Source: an uncultured Collinsella sp.
GTDB taxonomy: Bacteria > Actinomycetota > Coriobacteriia > Coriobacteriales > Coriobacteriaceae
Direction: 5' to 3'
DNA length: 17,915 bases
Assembly (NCBI GenBank): GCA_900554135.1
Contig: USFU01000017.1
Coordinates: 1-17,915, forward strand
Shown here piece by piece: positions 1 to 8,106 of this stretch. Position numbers and translations under genes: made by a program. The notes under the pieces are model-generated. The model saw only the letters and a program-made list of their open reading frames with translations, did not search any database and was not told where the DNA came from. Every line of letters starts with the position of its first letter. Positions within the stretch are counted from its first letter, which is position 1.

Positions 1-9
1 GGAGCAGCC

Positions 10-3000
10 ATGTCCAACGCACCCACGCACTCTGTCCACAGCGCAATCGCAACAGGTCCGCTGCTCCTGCTCCTCTTTTTTCTGATCGGCTGCCTGGCAC
101 CAGGGGCCGCACTCGCCGTCGATGGGAGTGACACTCTTAATTTCCGCACCATAAGCGACGGCTGCGGTCCCTTCGGTGTCGGTAAATACGAGGCACAGGA
201 CACTTCAATTTCGTACTGCATGAATCAAGACTGCCCCGGCCCCAGCAAGCCGGGAGGGCCATGGCGTACATATAACCAGGGCTGGACATGGCTCGATGAC
301 GAATTTGCCGCCATCGTCTGTCACGGATACCCCTCCAATACATCCTTTGGCGGCCACAACCTGTCGCCCGATCTCGCCCGTGCCGCCACCCAGATTGCCG
401 TGTGGATGCTCAAGGGAACCACGCACCCCGACGGCACCTATTCGTATACAAATAGCAAGGGAGTTGCCAGGAGTGGTAGGTTTTACGAAAACGCCGAGGC
501 CGTAGCGGCTGCACGTTGGCTCTACGACAGCGCTAAGTCCGGATCCATTAAGGCAGCCCCACATCGAGCCAGGCGTTATCACGGCCCGGTCTCGGGTGAG
601 GGTCGACACCAGGACATGCTCTATGTTCTGCCCGCCGTCTCCGCATCTTTCCAAAAACAATCATCCCAGGCTGACATCACCGCCGGCAACGACACCTACA
701 GACTCGATGGCGCAACCTTCGATATCTTTGAAAGTGCAGGCGATGCACGTGTCGGCACTATCCAGATGGACGAAAACGGGCGTGCACAAGCAACACTTTT
801 GCCCAATACGGCATATTACCTGGTCGAAACCAAAGCCCCGGCAGGCTATATCCCTCGAAGCGACCGAATAGCCTTCACCACACAAAACAGCGGCGAGCAT
901 GTCACTGTCAACGAACAGCCCGGCACCATCACCTTGCGTATTGCAAAAATCGATGCCGCCACGGATGCCGGTGCCCAAGTTGGGGCGTCGCTTGCGGGCG
1001 CTGAATTCACCTGCGTCTCGCAATCAACTCCCGGCTGGACTCGCACCCTTACGACCGACGAAAACGGACAGGCGATTCTCGACGACGTTCCTCTGGGCAC
1101 CTCTACCATCTACGAATCGAAAGCGCCCGAGGGCTACCTGATTTCAAACGACTGTTGGAGCTACACCGTCGGTGCCGAGCAACTCGGAGATACGGGCATC
1201 GTTGAGCTCGAAAGCCGTATTCCCAACATCCCCATCGCCTTTGACCTTGAAATCTCGAAGTTTAAGGACCATGGCGATAACGATGAGTCCGGCCTTGAGC
1301 AGCCGGCGGGAGGCGTCGTCTTTGAAGTTGTCAGCAATAGCTCCCAACAAGTCGTCGGCACGTTGACCACAAACGTTTACGGCTTTGCCTCCACCAAAGA
1401 CCAGCCCGAAGCATGGTTTGGCGCAGGCAAGCGACCCGCTGGCGCTCACGGTGCCATTCCCTACGACCGCGCGGGCTACACCGTTCGCGAGGTTGCAGAA
1501 ACGGTCCCTGAAGGATTTAAGCAAGCAGGGGGATGGACCATCACAGCAGAGCAGATCGCAGACGGCGCCGAGCTTCAGTACATCGTAGACAACCATGCCC
1601 TATCGACATACCTTCAAATTGTAAAGCGCGATGCTCAGACCGGCGGCACCGTACCACTTGCCGGCTTTACGTTCCAGCTGCTCGATAGCCACCACGAGCC
1701 CGTCTCGCAAACATGTTGGTATCCGGCCCACAATGTAATGAATACCTTCACAACCGATACAGCCGGCGCCGTCACGCTGCCCGAATCACTTAATCCCGGA
1801 ACATACTACGTGCGCGAGGCATCAGCCAAGGAACCGTATCTGCGCGGAGAAGACCTGGAGATAACGATTCCCGCTGACAGAAATCTGACACCGGTCGCCG
1901 TCGCCTCGTTCTATGACGACGCCGCAACCGGAAGCATCGAAATCATTAAGGCGGATGCTGTAGATGGGCGCGCCCTCGCTGGAGCCACGTTTGACATCCG
2001 CGCTGACGGCGACATCGTGCGGGCCGACGGCAGCATCGTCGCCCTGGATGGCGAAACCGTCGCCACCGTTACAACCGACGAACGGGGGCACGCGCGAGTC
2101 GATCATCTATCGCTGGGATGCGGTGCCGCCACCTACGAGGTCGTCGAGACACAAGCGCCCGAAGGTTATCTGCTCAACCCGACCCCACATACTGTGAAGT
2201 TGTCGTACGCCGACCAGCAAACGCCCGTGATCGAAGTGCACCTTGACGTTTCCAACGGCTATACCAAGATCGATGTCTCCAAAGTCGACGCGTGCGGAGG
2301 TCAGGAAGTGACAGGCGCCGAGCTTGTCCTCTGCGACTCCAATGGCAACGAAATCGATTCTTGGACTTCATCCGGCAAACCGCACCGCATTGAGCACCTT
2401 TCACCCGGCACCTACACCCTGCGCGAAACGATGGCTCCGCGAACCTACGACCTCGCCGAAGAGATAACGTTTGAAGTGAAGGCCACGGGAGAAGTTCAAA
2501 CCATAGCCATGAAGGACACCCCCATCGAGATCAGGGGAAGCGTCGATAAGCGCCAAGAGATTGCACAGCCAGTCATAAGCAAACTCGTTGCCAACGGTGA
2601 CGGAAAAAACCGAGCCAAAGCACGGACTAATACGCAAGGCGCCTTCTCCTATACCATCGACGCCAAAAATGAGTCGAGCACCTGGGTCGACGAGTTGACC
2701 ATCACTGACGACCTCGAGTGCGCCAAAGATGGCGCAGCGAAACTTGTCGCCGTTGAAACCCCTATTGCGGTCGGTGATCTAAACGGGCTGTGCAACGTGT
2801 GGTATCGAACGTCTCCGGCAGGAACAAGCGATACGGGCAAGCAGGCCAATGCAACACTTAACGACGAGCATCGCAATCCTTGGCTCGAAACGGAAGAGGT
2901 TACAAAGCTGCTGGGCGAAGATGCGCGTCTCGTCGATTACGACGGGTGGCACCTATGGAAAGCAGATATCCCGACAGACAAGTCCGTCACGCTCGATACG

Positions 3001-3441
3001 AAAGAGATTGATCTTACAGACGACGCCGTCATCACGGGCATCCGTTTTGAATACGGTGCGGTAGCCGCCGACTTTACAACCAGAAGCGAGGCGGGCTCTT
3101 GGACCCGGGATGACCTTAAAGACGAACACGACGATCTTGACGATGCCAAGGCGGCCCTTAGCTCGGATGCCCGAGGCGCAGTCGTGCATATGCAGGCAAC
3201 GCCGTCCTATACGCCCCAAACCGCACTCGCCAACAGCGCGCGCGTCGATCTTTGTCGCAACGGCGGTGGCGATAAACTCGAGGCGCATGATGAGGACCGC
3301 GTCATCCAACGATGCGCCCTGCCTCAGAACCTGCCGGCAACGGGGTCTGTTACCGTCGCCGCATGCATCACTGCACTCCTGACCTCGGGCACTGCGGCCC
3401 TATGGTTCGCTCGCCTTAAGTCAGCCACAAAAAAGCGCTAG
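10..3441 (+). CDS. LPXTG-anchored surface adhesin with thioester head and six CnaB/SpaA-like domains
   Basis: A cell-wall-anchored surface protein of 1143 residues, probably an adhesin or pilin-like stalk. The start ATG follows GGAG at 1–4 by five bases. Residues 1–36 form a signal peptide (hydrophobic core about 17–30, AXA-type cleavage site ALA at 34–36). Residues about 45–210 resemble a TQXA thioester domain: Cys70 in SYC and Gln128 in ATQIAVW are the expected Cys–Gln cross-link pair. Six CnaB/SpaA-like domains follow, at about 210–305, 306–410, 411–530, 533–635, 640–745 and 752–838. Most have a strand-start Lys (K313, K417, K539, K647, K758) and a late Glu in an ETKAPAGY-like motif (E273, E369, E494, E603, E713, E806), consistent with isopeptide self-cross-linking. 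Residues about 855–1100 are a separate unassigned domain. LPATG at 1108–1112, a hydrophobic helix and a basic tail (KSATKKR) form the sorting signal. No sortase lies in the window. The family call is firm; the ligand is unknown. Confidence 0.93.
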   Translation: MSNAPTHSVHSAIATGPLLLLLFFLIGCLAPGAALAVDGSDTLNFRTISDGCGPFGVGKYEAQDTSISYCMNQDCPGPSKPGGPWRTYNQGWTWLDDEFAAIVCHGYPSNTSFGGHNLSPDLARAATQIAVWMLKGTTHPDGTYSYTNSKGVARSGRFYENAEAVAAARWLYDSAKSGSIKAAPHRARRYHGPVSGEGRHQDMLYVLPAVSASFQKQSSQADITAGNDTYRLDGATFDIFESAGDARVGTIQMDENGRAQATLLPNTAYYLVETKAPAGYIPRSDRIAFTTQNSGEHVTVNEQPGTITLRIAKIDAATDAGAQVGASLAGAEFTCVSQSTPGWTRTLTTDENGQAILDDVPLGTSTIYESKAPEGYLISNDCWSYTVGAEQLGDTGIVELESRIPNIPIAFDLEISKFKDHGDNDESGLEQPAGGVVFEVVSNSSQQVVGTLTTNVYGFASTKDQPEAWFGAGKRPAGAHGAIPYDRAGYTVREVAETVPEGFKQAGGWTITAEQIADGAELQYIVDNHALSTYLQIVKRDAQTGGTVPLAGFTFQLLDSHHEPVSQTCWYPAHNVMNTFTTDTAGAVTLPESLNPGTYYVREASAKEPYLRGEDLEITIPADRNLTPVAVASFYDDAATGSIEIIKADAVDGRALAGATFDIRADGDIVRADGSIVALDGETVATVTTDERGHARVDHLSLGCGAATYEVVETQAPEGYLLNPTPHTVKLSYADQQTPVIEVHLDVSNGYTKIDVSKVDACGGQEVTGAELVLCDSNGNEIDSWTSSGKPHRIEHLSPGTYTLRETMAPRTYDLAEEITFEVKATGEVQTIAMKDTPIEIRGSVDKRQEIAQPVISKLVANGDGKNRAKARTNTQGAFSYTIDAKNESSTWVDELTITDDLECAKDGAAKLVAVETPIAVGDLNGLCNVWYRTSPAGTSDTGKQANATLNDEHRNPWLETEEVTKLLGEDARLVDYDGWHLWKADIPTDKSVTLDTKEIDLTDDAVITGIRFEYGAVAADFTTRSEAGSWTRDDLKDEHDDLDDAKAALSSDARGAVVHMQATPSYTPQTALANSARVDLCRNGGGDKLEAHDEDRVIQRCALPQNLPATGSVTVAACITALLTSGTAALWFARLKSATKKR

Positions 3442-3453
3442 CACGATGAAAAA

Positions 3454-3483
3454 GCGGGCGAGCCAGTCTCCCGGCTCGCCCGC
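3454..3483 (-). terminator. Rho-independent terminator between convergent genes
   Basis: A perfect 11-base inverted repeat (arms 3454–3464 and 3473–3483, GC-rich, 8-base loop) lies between the tail-to-tail genes. Read on the minus strand it is followed by a run of five T (complement of 3449–3453), the classic intrinsic terminator form for the minus-strand pair. Read on the plus strand no T run follows, but the hairpin starts 12 bases after the adhesin stop and may also slow or stop that transcript. Confidence 0.85.
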
Positions 3484-3506
3484 CTTGGGCATAAACGATG
3501 AATCGG

Positions 3507-3725
3507 CTATTCAGCAGATGACGAACCGCCATCGATGGCTGCCTGATCGGACTCGGAAATACCGTCGGCACCCAAACTTTGCTCTTGCTCCACCTCTTCG
3601 TTCATTGTCGTCTCGGGCGTCGAGCCCTTAACGCCAACGACATACGCGGCCCCAAAACCCAATGCGATAGCGATCAGGGTCAAGATCAAATAGATGGGCC
3701 AATGGCGCTTGATGTACGAAAACAC
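3507..3725 (-). CDS. small single-pass membrane protein, hypothetical
   Basis: A 72-residue protein of unknown function. Residues 1–9 are short and basic, residues about 10–33 form one hydrophobic helix (IYLILTLIAIALGFGAAYVV), and the rest is an acidic, Ser/Glu-rich tail without recognisable motif. By the positive-inside rule the tail should lie outside the membrane. The start is GTG, well supported by AAGGAG seven bases upstream on the minus strand. It begins 22 bases after the stop of the M28-like membrane protein and ends before a shared terminator, so the two are almost certainly one transcription unit. That pairing suggests, but does not show, a role with the M28-like protein. I do not recognise the family. 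Confidence 0.7.
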   Translation of the reverse strand: MFSYIKRHWPIYLILTLIAIALGFGAAYVVGVKGSTPETTMNEEVEQEQSLGADGISESDQAAIDGGSSSAE

Positions 3726-3747
3726 GCTGACTCCTTAGCGGGTCTGT

Positions 3748-6700
3748 CTACGAACGACGAATGACCTCGGTCACGACCTCGGACACCGTAGCGATATTGG
3801 TCGGATTGACGTTGTACGGCAGGTCATCCTCGGTGCGAGCGCAGGCAAGGCGCGGGCCGTCCACACCGGCAATCGTAAGGGCGCGACGGCTCGCCTCGAG
3901 CGCTGCGGATGCATCGGTTTTTGCATAGGGCATCTCGAATGCACCGCAATCGACGTGGAACGACTTACACACCTTGCTGACAAGATTCATGATACGTCGA
4001 TCGCCCTTAAACAGCTGCTGCTCGCCCTCGACCGTTACCACCGAAAGCCTGCCGGCACCGATAGACTCGAGGTTGATGAAGAACACACCACGGAGCTTGT
4101 CACGATGCGAGGCCAAAAACGCCCTCATGCCGGCGCCGTCGCAATCGGACGCGCCCGTTGCGACGAACCAGATATCGTGGCCGAGCAGCTCATCGTCACC
4201 CATGGAGGCAACGGCCGAGAGCATATCCTCGGCAGAAGCACCATCGGAGGAGGTGGCGCCGCCCTTCCAACCGTCGTCGTCATCCTCGAAGTTATCCCAC
4301 GAGCCAATGCCGCGACCAGACTTCTTGGCATCGTAATCGTCTTCGACGCCCAGCCAGTCGCTCATGCTGTCCTGCTCGTTCTTCTTTTTGCGACCGAACA
4401 AGCCACCCAGGCCACGCTTCTGCGGCTTGGCGCCCGTCGAAGCAGGAGCCGAGATGGTCTCGAGCGGCTGTGCGCCCGAGGAGATGGGCATGGGGGTCGC
4501 GACCGGTGCCGATGTGGGCTCGGGGCCCTGCGCCGTCGCAAAGGGATCATTTGTCTGTGCCGAAGGATCGGGAAGATCGAACAGCGACGTGCGGGACGCG
4601 ACGTTGGCCTGTTGCATCGAAGGCAGTGACGGATCGGGGACCGAGGCCAGCGGCGACGAAGAGGGCACAGGCGCGGAGGCCGGATCGGGGATATTCATTT
4701 GCTGGCGCGGAGGCACCTGAGACGAAATCTGCGCCATGAGGGAGTCAACCGTCTCGTCCTGCGTGGGAGCGGCATTGGCCACCGTGACACCGGGGTCGCT
4801 CGGCGCGGGCATGGTAAAGATCTGCGTAGAATAAGGCCTGGACTCATCCGTCTTGGGAGCCTCGCCAATCGCAGGGGGCTCCTGTTCCATAACAGGAGCC
4901 TCGACCTGCTCGGGTGCGCTGGCCTCAACGGAATCGGCCTCGTCGATAACCGAATCATCGGCGGCGTCCTGAGCACCATCGGAGATGGGAAGGGGCTCAG
5001 CAATTGCGGTGCCCTGCTTCTCAAACGTCATCGTGGCATCGAATGACATGGTGCCATCGGCCGGCTGCTGTGCCTCAAAGGACGTCGTAGCCTCGGCAAC
5101 GTCAGCGGATGTCGGCTGCGGAGCCTCGAAGGACGTCGTGGCGTCGGCGACATCGACAGGCTCCGGCTGCTCGGCCTCGCTCTGCTCGAACTCCTGTGCC
5201 GCACGCTCACGCTCGGCCTCGGCGGCCTGCTGCTGGGCGATGGCCTCCCGCTCGGCGGCCTCGCGGGCAGCGGCACGCTTTTCCTCAAAGTCGTCGACGA
5301 ACTTCTTGCCCTTCGCAAGGGCACCCTTAAAGAAGCTAGAAGCGCTGGCACCAATCGAGGAGAACGCGGAAGCGATATCGGCATGGGGCGTTGTCGAGGG
5401 AAGCTCGGCCGAGAAATCGGTGTCACTCTCATAGGACACGCGCTGCGGATACTCGTCATAGTCTTCGTCAGCGGCCTCGTCTTCAACCTGTGCCGGAGCG
5501 GCAGGCGCCAGAATATCCAGACCGGCTGCAGAATCGAGCGCGGGCTTTGCGTCAGACTCCGCGGCAGCAACAGGGGCAGCGACCGACTCGGCGGGAGCAA
5601 CAGCCGTATTGGCCGCGGGCGCAGGCTCCTGTGCAACGGAAGCAGGCTCCGGCTCAAACGTCGGCTCCTCGCCCTCTTCGTAATCGAGCGTGCAGGACTC
5701 GGGAAGCATGCCGAGCGCACGGATGGCATCCGAACCAAAGCGGATATTGCCGGCGGCATTGCGATAGAGCTTGGGCTTGGGCTCGGCGACTTCGACCACC
5801 GCGGGCTCCTCCGCCGGCTCGGCGGAGGACTTTTCCTCGGTGGACACTTCGGCCTGGGCAGTCTGGTCTTGAGCCTCGGTCGCGATAACGCCGATCAGCG
5901 TCTCGTCGGCAGAGGCACCCTCAAAACCATCGATCTGTCCATCAAAAGCCTCTTCCTGCTCGGGTACATCGTCAGGCGCCACCGGCTGGCCAAACTCGTC
6001 CTCGTCGTAGGAAGGTTCCTCATATTCAATGGTGTTGCCGTAATCGTTTTGCTGCTGGGCCGCGGCATACTCGGCCGCCGCGCGCGCCATTTCCTCGGCG
6101 CGACGCTTCTGCTCGCCAAAATAGGTATCGAATGGAATGTCGTCGGGGAACTCGTTTTCGCCCTGATAGGGGGCAACGTTGTCCATGACACCGAGCATGG
6201 CGGCAACAGAGGACTTGTTGCACACCGCGCCAGACGTGTAGGGAAGCACAAAGCGGTTGGAGATGATATTAGCGGCGTTGGCCAGTGCCACAAGGGAGGC
6301 CAGAATCGCGACAACCCACAGCAGCACCTTGAGCACGCCGGGAAGCGGCAGGATGCGCAGGATGGCGACAGCCGCGGGCGCGATCGTGGCGACAGGCAGG
6401 AGCTTGGCGATGAGCGCGCGATACGGAGCGTAGGGCTCGCGAGCAAGGAGCTCGGCGCGGGGGGAATCATAGTGGGCCACCACGACGACCGGGCGGTTGC
6501 GCGGAGACGCAAGCGGGCCCGAGGCCTTGTGATAGGCGATGACATTTTGACTCACACCGGTCTTTCCCAGGCGCGAAACCACGGGATGCCCCGTGCGCTC
6601 GAGCACGTAGAGCACGGCACCGACAATGGCCAGCAAGGTGCCGACCAAGCCGATACCGCCACCGATGCCCATCAGCAGGGCGCCGGCAAATGCGAGAATA

Positions 6701-6885
6701 CCGGTAACGGCAAACGCCAACCTGCTGGGCGCGGGAGCATTAAATTCCTGCACCTCGGGGTCAAAGCCGTGGTTGCGGAAAATCTGAGCGATATCCTCAG
6801 CAGCCAGGCGCTCTTCTTCACTGCACGCCGGCGTAATGCCGGTGTTCTGCAGCAGGTGGTTAATATAGTTCTGGGTGTTCGCCAT
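3748..6885 (-). CDS. membrane protein with degenerate, interrupted M28-type peptidase domain
   Basis: A 1045-residue protein. The start chosen is the ATG at 6885, preceded by GGAG (6891–6894) at five bases; an upstream in-frame extension of 50 residues is Cys-rich and has no family character. Residues 1–56 are soluble. Hydrophobic segments lie at about 57–75, 77–95, 158–180 and 182–203. The loop between helices 2 and 3 carries an M28-like first ligand motif (H138, D140 in VAHYDSP). After helix 4 comes GAVCNKSSVAAML (219–231), which matches the M28 GAxDNxSG motif but with Cys222 in place of the metal-bridging Asp. About 650 acidic, Ala/Pro/Glu-rich residues follow, then the second half of the fold from about 900: TGASDC at the EE motif, NLESIG (E940) at the NLD motif, and RTEDDLP where HTPxDTP is expected. 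With the bridging Asp, the catalytic Glu and the last His all changed, it is probably not an active zinc peptidase. The family assignment rests on motif order only. Co-transcribed with the small membrane protein that follows. Confidence 0.78.
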   Translation of the reverse strand: MANTQNYINHLLQNTGITPACSEEERLAAEDIAQIFRNHGFDPEVQEFNAPAPSRLAFAVTGILAFAGALLMGIGGGIGLVGTLLAIVGAVLYVLERTGHPVVSRLGKTGVSQNVIAYHKASGPLASPRNRPVVVVAHYDSPRAELLAREPYAPYRALIAKLLPVATIAPAAVAILRILPLPGVLKVLLWVVAILASLVALANAANIISNRFVLPYTSGAVCNKSSVAAMLGVMDNVAPYQGENEFPDDIPFDTYFGEQKRRAEEMARAAAEYAAAQQQNDYGNTIEYEEPSYDEDEFGQPVAPDDVPEQEEAFDGQIDGFEGASADETLIGVIATEAQDQTAQAEVSTEEKSSAEPAEEPAVVEVAEPKPKLYRNAAGNIRFGSDAIRALGMLPESCTLDYEEGEEPTFEPEPASVAQEPAPAANTAVAPAESVAAPVAAAESDAKPALDSAAGLDILAPAAPAQVEDEAADEDYDEYPQRVSYESDTDFSAELPSTTPHADIASAFSSIGASASSFFKGALAKGKKFVDDFEEKRAAAREAAEREAIAQQQAAEAERERAAQEFEQSEAEQPEPVDVADATTSFEAPQPTSADVAEATTSFEAQQPADGTMSFDATMTFEKQGTAIAEPLPISDGAQDAADDSVIDEADSVEASAPEQVEAPVMEQEPPAIGEAPKTDESRPYSTQIFTMPAPSDPGVTVANAAPTQDETVDSLMAQISSQVPPRQQMNIPDPASAPVPSSSPLASVPDPSLPSMQQANVASRTSLFDLPDPSAQTNDPFATAQGPEPTSAPVATPMPISSGAQPLETISAPASTGAKPQKRGLGGLFGRKKKNEQDSMSDWLGVEDDYDAKKSGRGIGSWDNFEDDDDGWKGGATSSDGASAEDMLSAVASMGDDELLGHDIWFVATGASDCDGAGMRAFLASHRDKLRGVFFINLESIGAGRLSVVTVEGEQQLFKGDRRIMNLVSKVCKSFHVDCGAFEMPYAKTDASAALEASRRALTIAGVDGPRLACARTEDDLPYNVNPTNIATVSEVVTEVIRRS
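5053..5154 (-). repeat. two tandem imperfect 51-base repeats inside the M28-like gene
   Basis: Two adjacent 51-base units (5104–5154 and 5053–5103) encode DVADATTSFEAPQPTSA and DVAEATTSFEAQQPADG, residues about 578–611 of the M28-like protein. A further degenerate echo (TMSFDATMTFE) follows. The repeat sits in the low-complexity insertion directly after a charged, helix-prone stretch rich in Glu, Arg, Ala and Gln. The unit is in frame, so slippage would change protein length without breaking the frame. Confidence 0.75.
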
Positions 6886-6953
6886 GTGCGCTCCACATCC
6901 ATAATCCGACAAATAGGCCCAATGCATGCACATTAGAACCGTATATAGTCGAA

Positions 6954-6959
6954 AGTATA
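6954..6959 (-). promoter_or_regulatory. possible -10 element for the M28-like gene
   Basis: On the minus strand the sequence TATACT (complement of 6954–6959) lies about 70 bases upstream of the chosen start in the 198-base divergent gap between the M28-like gene and the first WYL gene. No good -35 hexamer is found at 17 bases; TTCGGT at 19 bases is the nearest candidate. The rest of the gap (6886–7083) shows no gene, hairpin or repeat that I can support. Confidence 0.3.
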
Positions 6960-7083
6960 CCCCGAGCGAGCGCAAACGACCGAATTCGGGGCATCTTAAC
7001 GCCGCGAGCGGACAAGGATATAGCCTAATCTCCATATCGGACTAAAATCATGGCATCAAACGACCTTCTCATGCGAGGATTCT

Positions 7084-8106
7084 ATGACGGCAAGCGACGC
7101 GACCGCGACAATTAAAAAGGGTGCACCCGAGCCCGGTTTCGATAAAACGGCTCAGCGCATCCTCAACCTTTTCTTTGTACTCAACAGTTCTCCCGAACCG
7201 CTGACGACCGAGCAAATCGTCCTGGATTCCGATTTGGGGTACGGCTCGGGCAATATCGACTCAGACAAGCGTAAGTTCCGCCGCGATCGCGACAAGCTGC
7301 TCGAACGCGGCATCGTTATCAGAGAGGTTCGTGCTGCCGGAGCGCAGGAAACCGAGGAGAGCGCGTGGACGATCGACCGCGAGCACACGTTTGCCGCGGG
7401 CGGTCTCATCACCGCAGACGATGCCGACATCCTGCTCAACGCCATCGACCAGACACTCGCGGCAGGCTCATCCACCTTTGCCGCGCCGCTTGCCGACATT
7501 CGCTCCAAGATTGCCTACCTCACCGGCATGTCGACGACAGGAGAGGCACCGATCCGCCGCTCTCCCGCCGTCGATGCGGTATGGAGTGCCTTTGCCGAGC
7601 GTTGCGCGCTGCGCTTTTTGTACCAAAACGGACGCGGTGAACAACGCGAGCGGACCGTTTGCGTCTACGGCATGTTCGAGCGCGAGGGTACGGCATACTT
7701 CTGCGGCCTCGACAATGCCACCGACAATATCAGAACATTCCGCTGCGACCGCATCATTCGCGCCTGGAGGCCTTCGAAAGCCTACGCCATTCCTGCGGAT
7801 TTCAACCTCAACGATTACTTATTCTTTGAGTTCGATTTTGCCGACCGCCCACCCGTTGCGGCTACGTTCTCGTTCGCGCGTGAAGCGCAGGCCGATATGA
7901 TCAGCGGTCTCACACGCGGACGAGGCGAACTCACGCGCACCGAAGCAGAGTGGACTTGGACCGTTGACGTGCGCGACTTTGAGGCCGCAGCCTCGTTTTG
8001 CATGGCCCATGCCATGGATGGCATGAGGCCCGTCGCCCCCGATTCTCTCAAGCAGGCGTGGAATCACCTCATCGAAAGGACGGTGCACGAGCATGTCCGT
8101 GCGTAA
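7084..8106 (+). CDS. WYL-domain transcriptional regulator (first of tandem pair, PafB-like)
   Basis: A 340-residue regulator of the HTH–WYL–WCX type. Residues about 19–95 are a winged-helix-like N-terminal domain (FDKTAQRILNLFFVL, then DSDKRKFRRDRDKLLERG). Residues about 163–230 are a WYL domain (RCALRFLYQNGRGEQRERTV, then FRCDRIIRAW), which in this family is thought to sense ligands or single-stranded DNA. Residues about 250–335 are a WCX-like C-terminal domain. The start ATG at 7084 follows GCGAGGA at 7073–7079. The last 14 bases overlap the second WYL gene, so the two are translated together. In actinobacteria such a pair, PafB–PafC, forms a heterodimer that activates DNA damage genes independently of LexA; the same role here is inference from arrangement only, as no Pup–proteasome genes are in view. 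The divergent M28-like gene is a possible target. Confidence 0.85.
   Translation: MTASDATATIKKGAPEPGFDKTAQRILNLFFVLNSSPEPLTTEQIVLDSDLGYGSGNIDSDKRKFRRDRDKLLERGIVIREVRAAGAQETEESAWTIDREHTFAAGGLITADDADILLNAIDQTLAAGSSTFAAPLADIRSKIAYLTGMSTTGEAPIRRSPAVDAVWSAFAERCALRFLYQNGRGEQRERTVCVYGMFEREGTAYFCGLDNATDNIRTFRCDRIIRAWRPSKAYAIPADFNLNDYLFFEFDFADRPPVAATFSFAREAQADMISGLTRGRGELTRTEAEWTWTVDVRDFEAAASFCMAHAMDGMRPVAPDSLKQAWNHLIERTVHEHVRA

Noticed and set aside
5383..6936. A 517-codon open frame on the plus strand opposite the M28-like gene.
   Set aside because: The product is Gly/Arg/Leu-rich without domain character, mirrors the opposite strand's codon bias, and has no ribosome site noted.
6886..7035. A 50-residue N-terminal extension of the M28-like protein.
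   Set aside because: It is Cys-rich and unlike the rest, covers the likely promoter, and the ATG at 6885 has a good GGAG.
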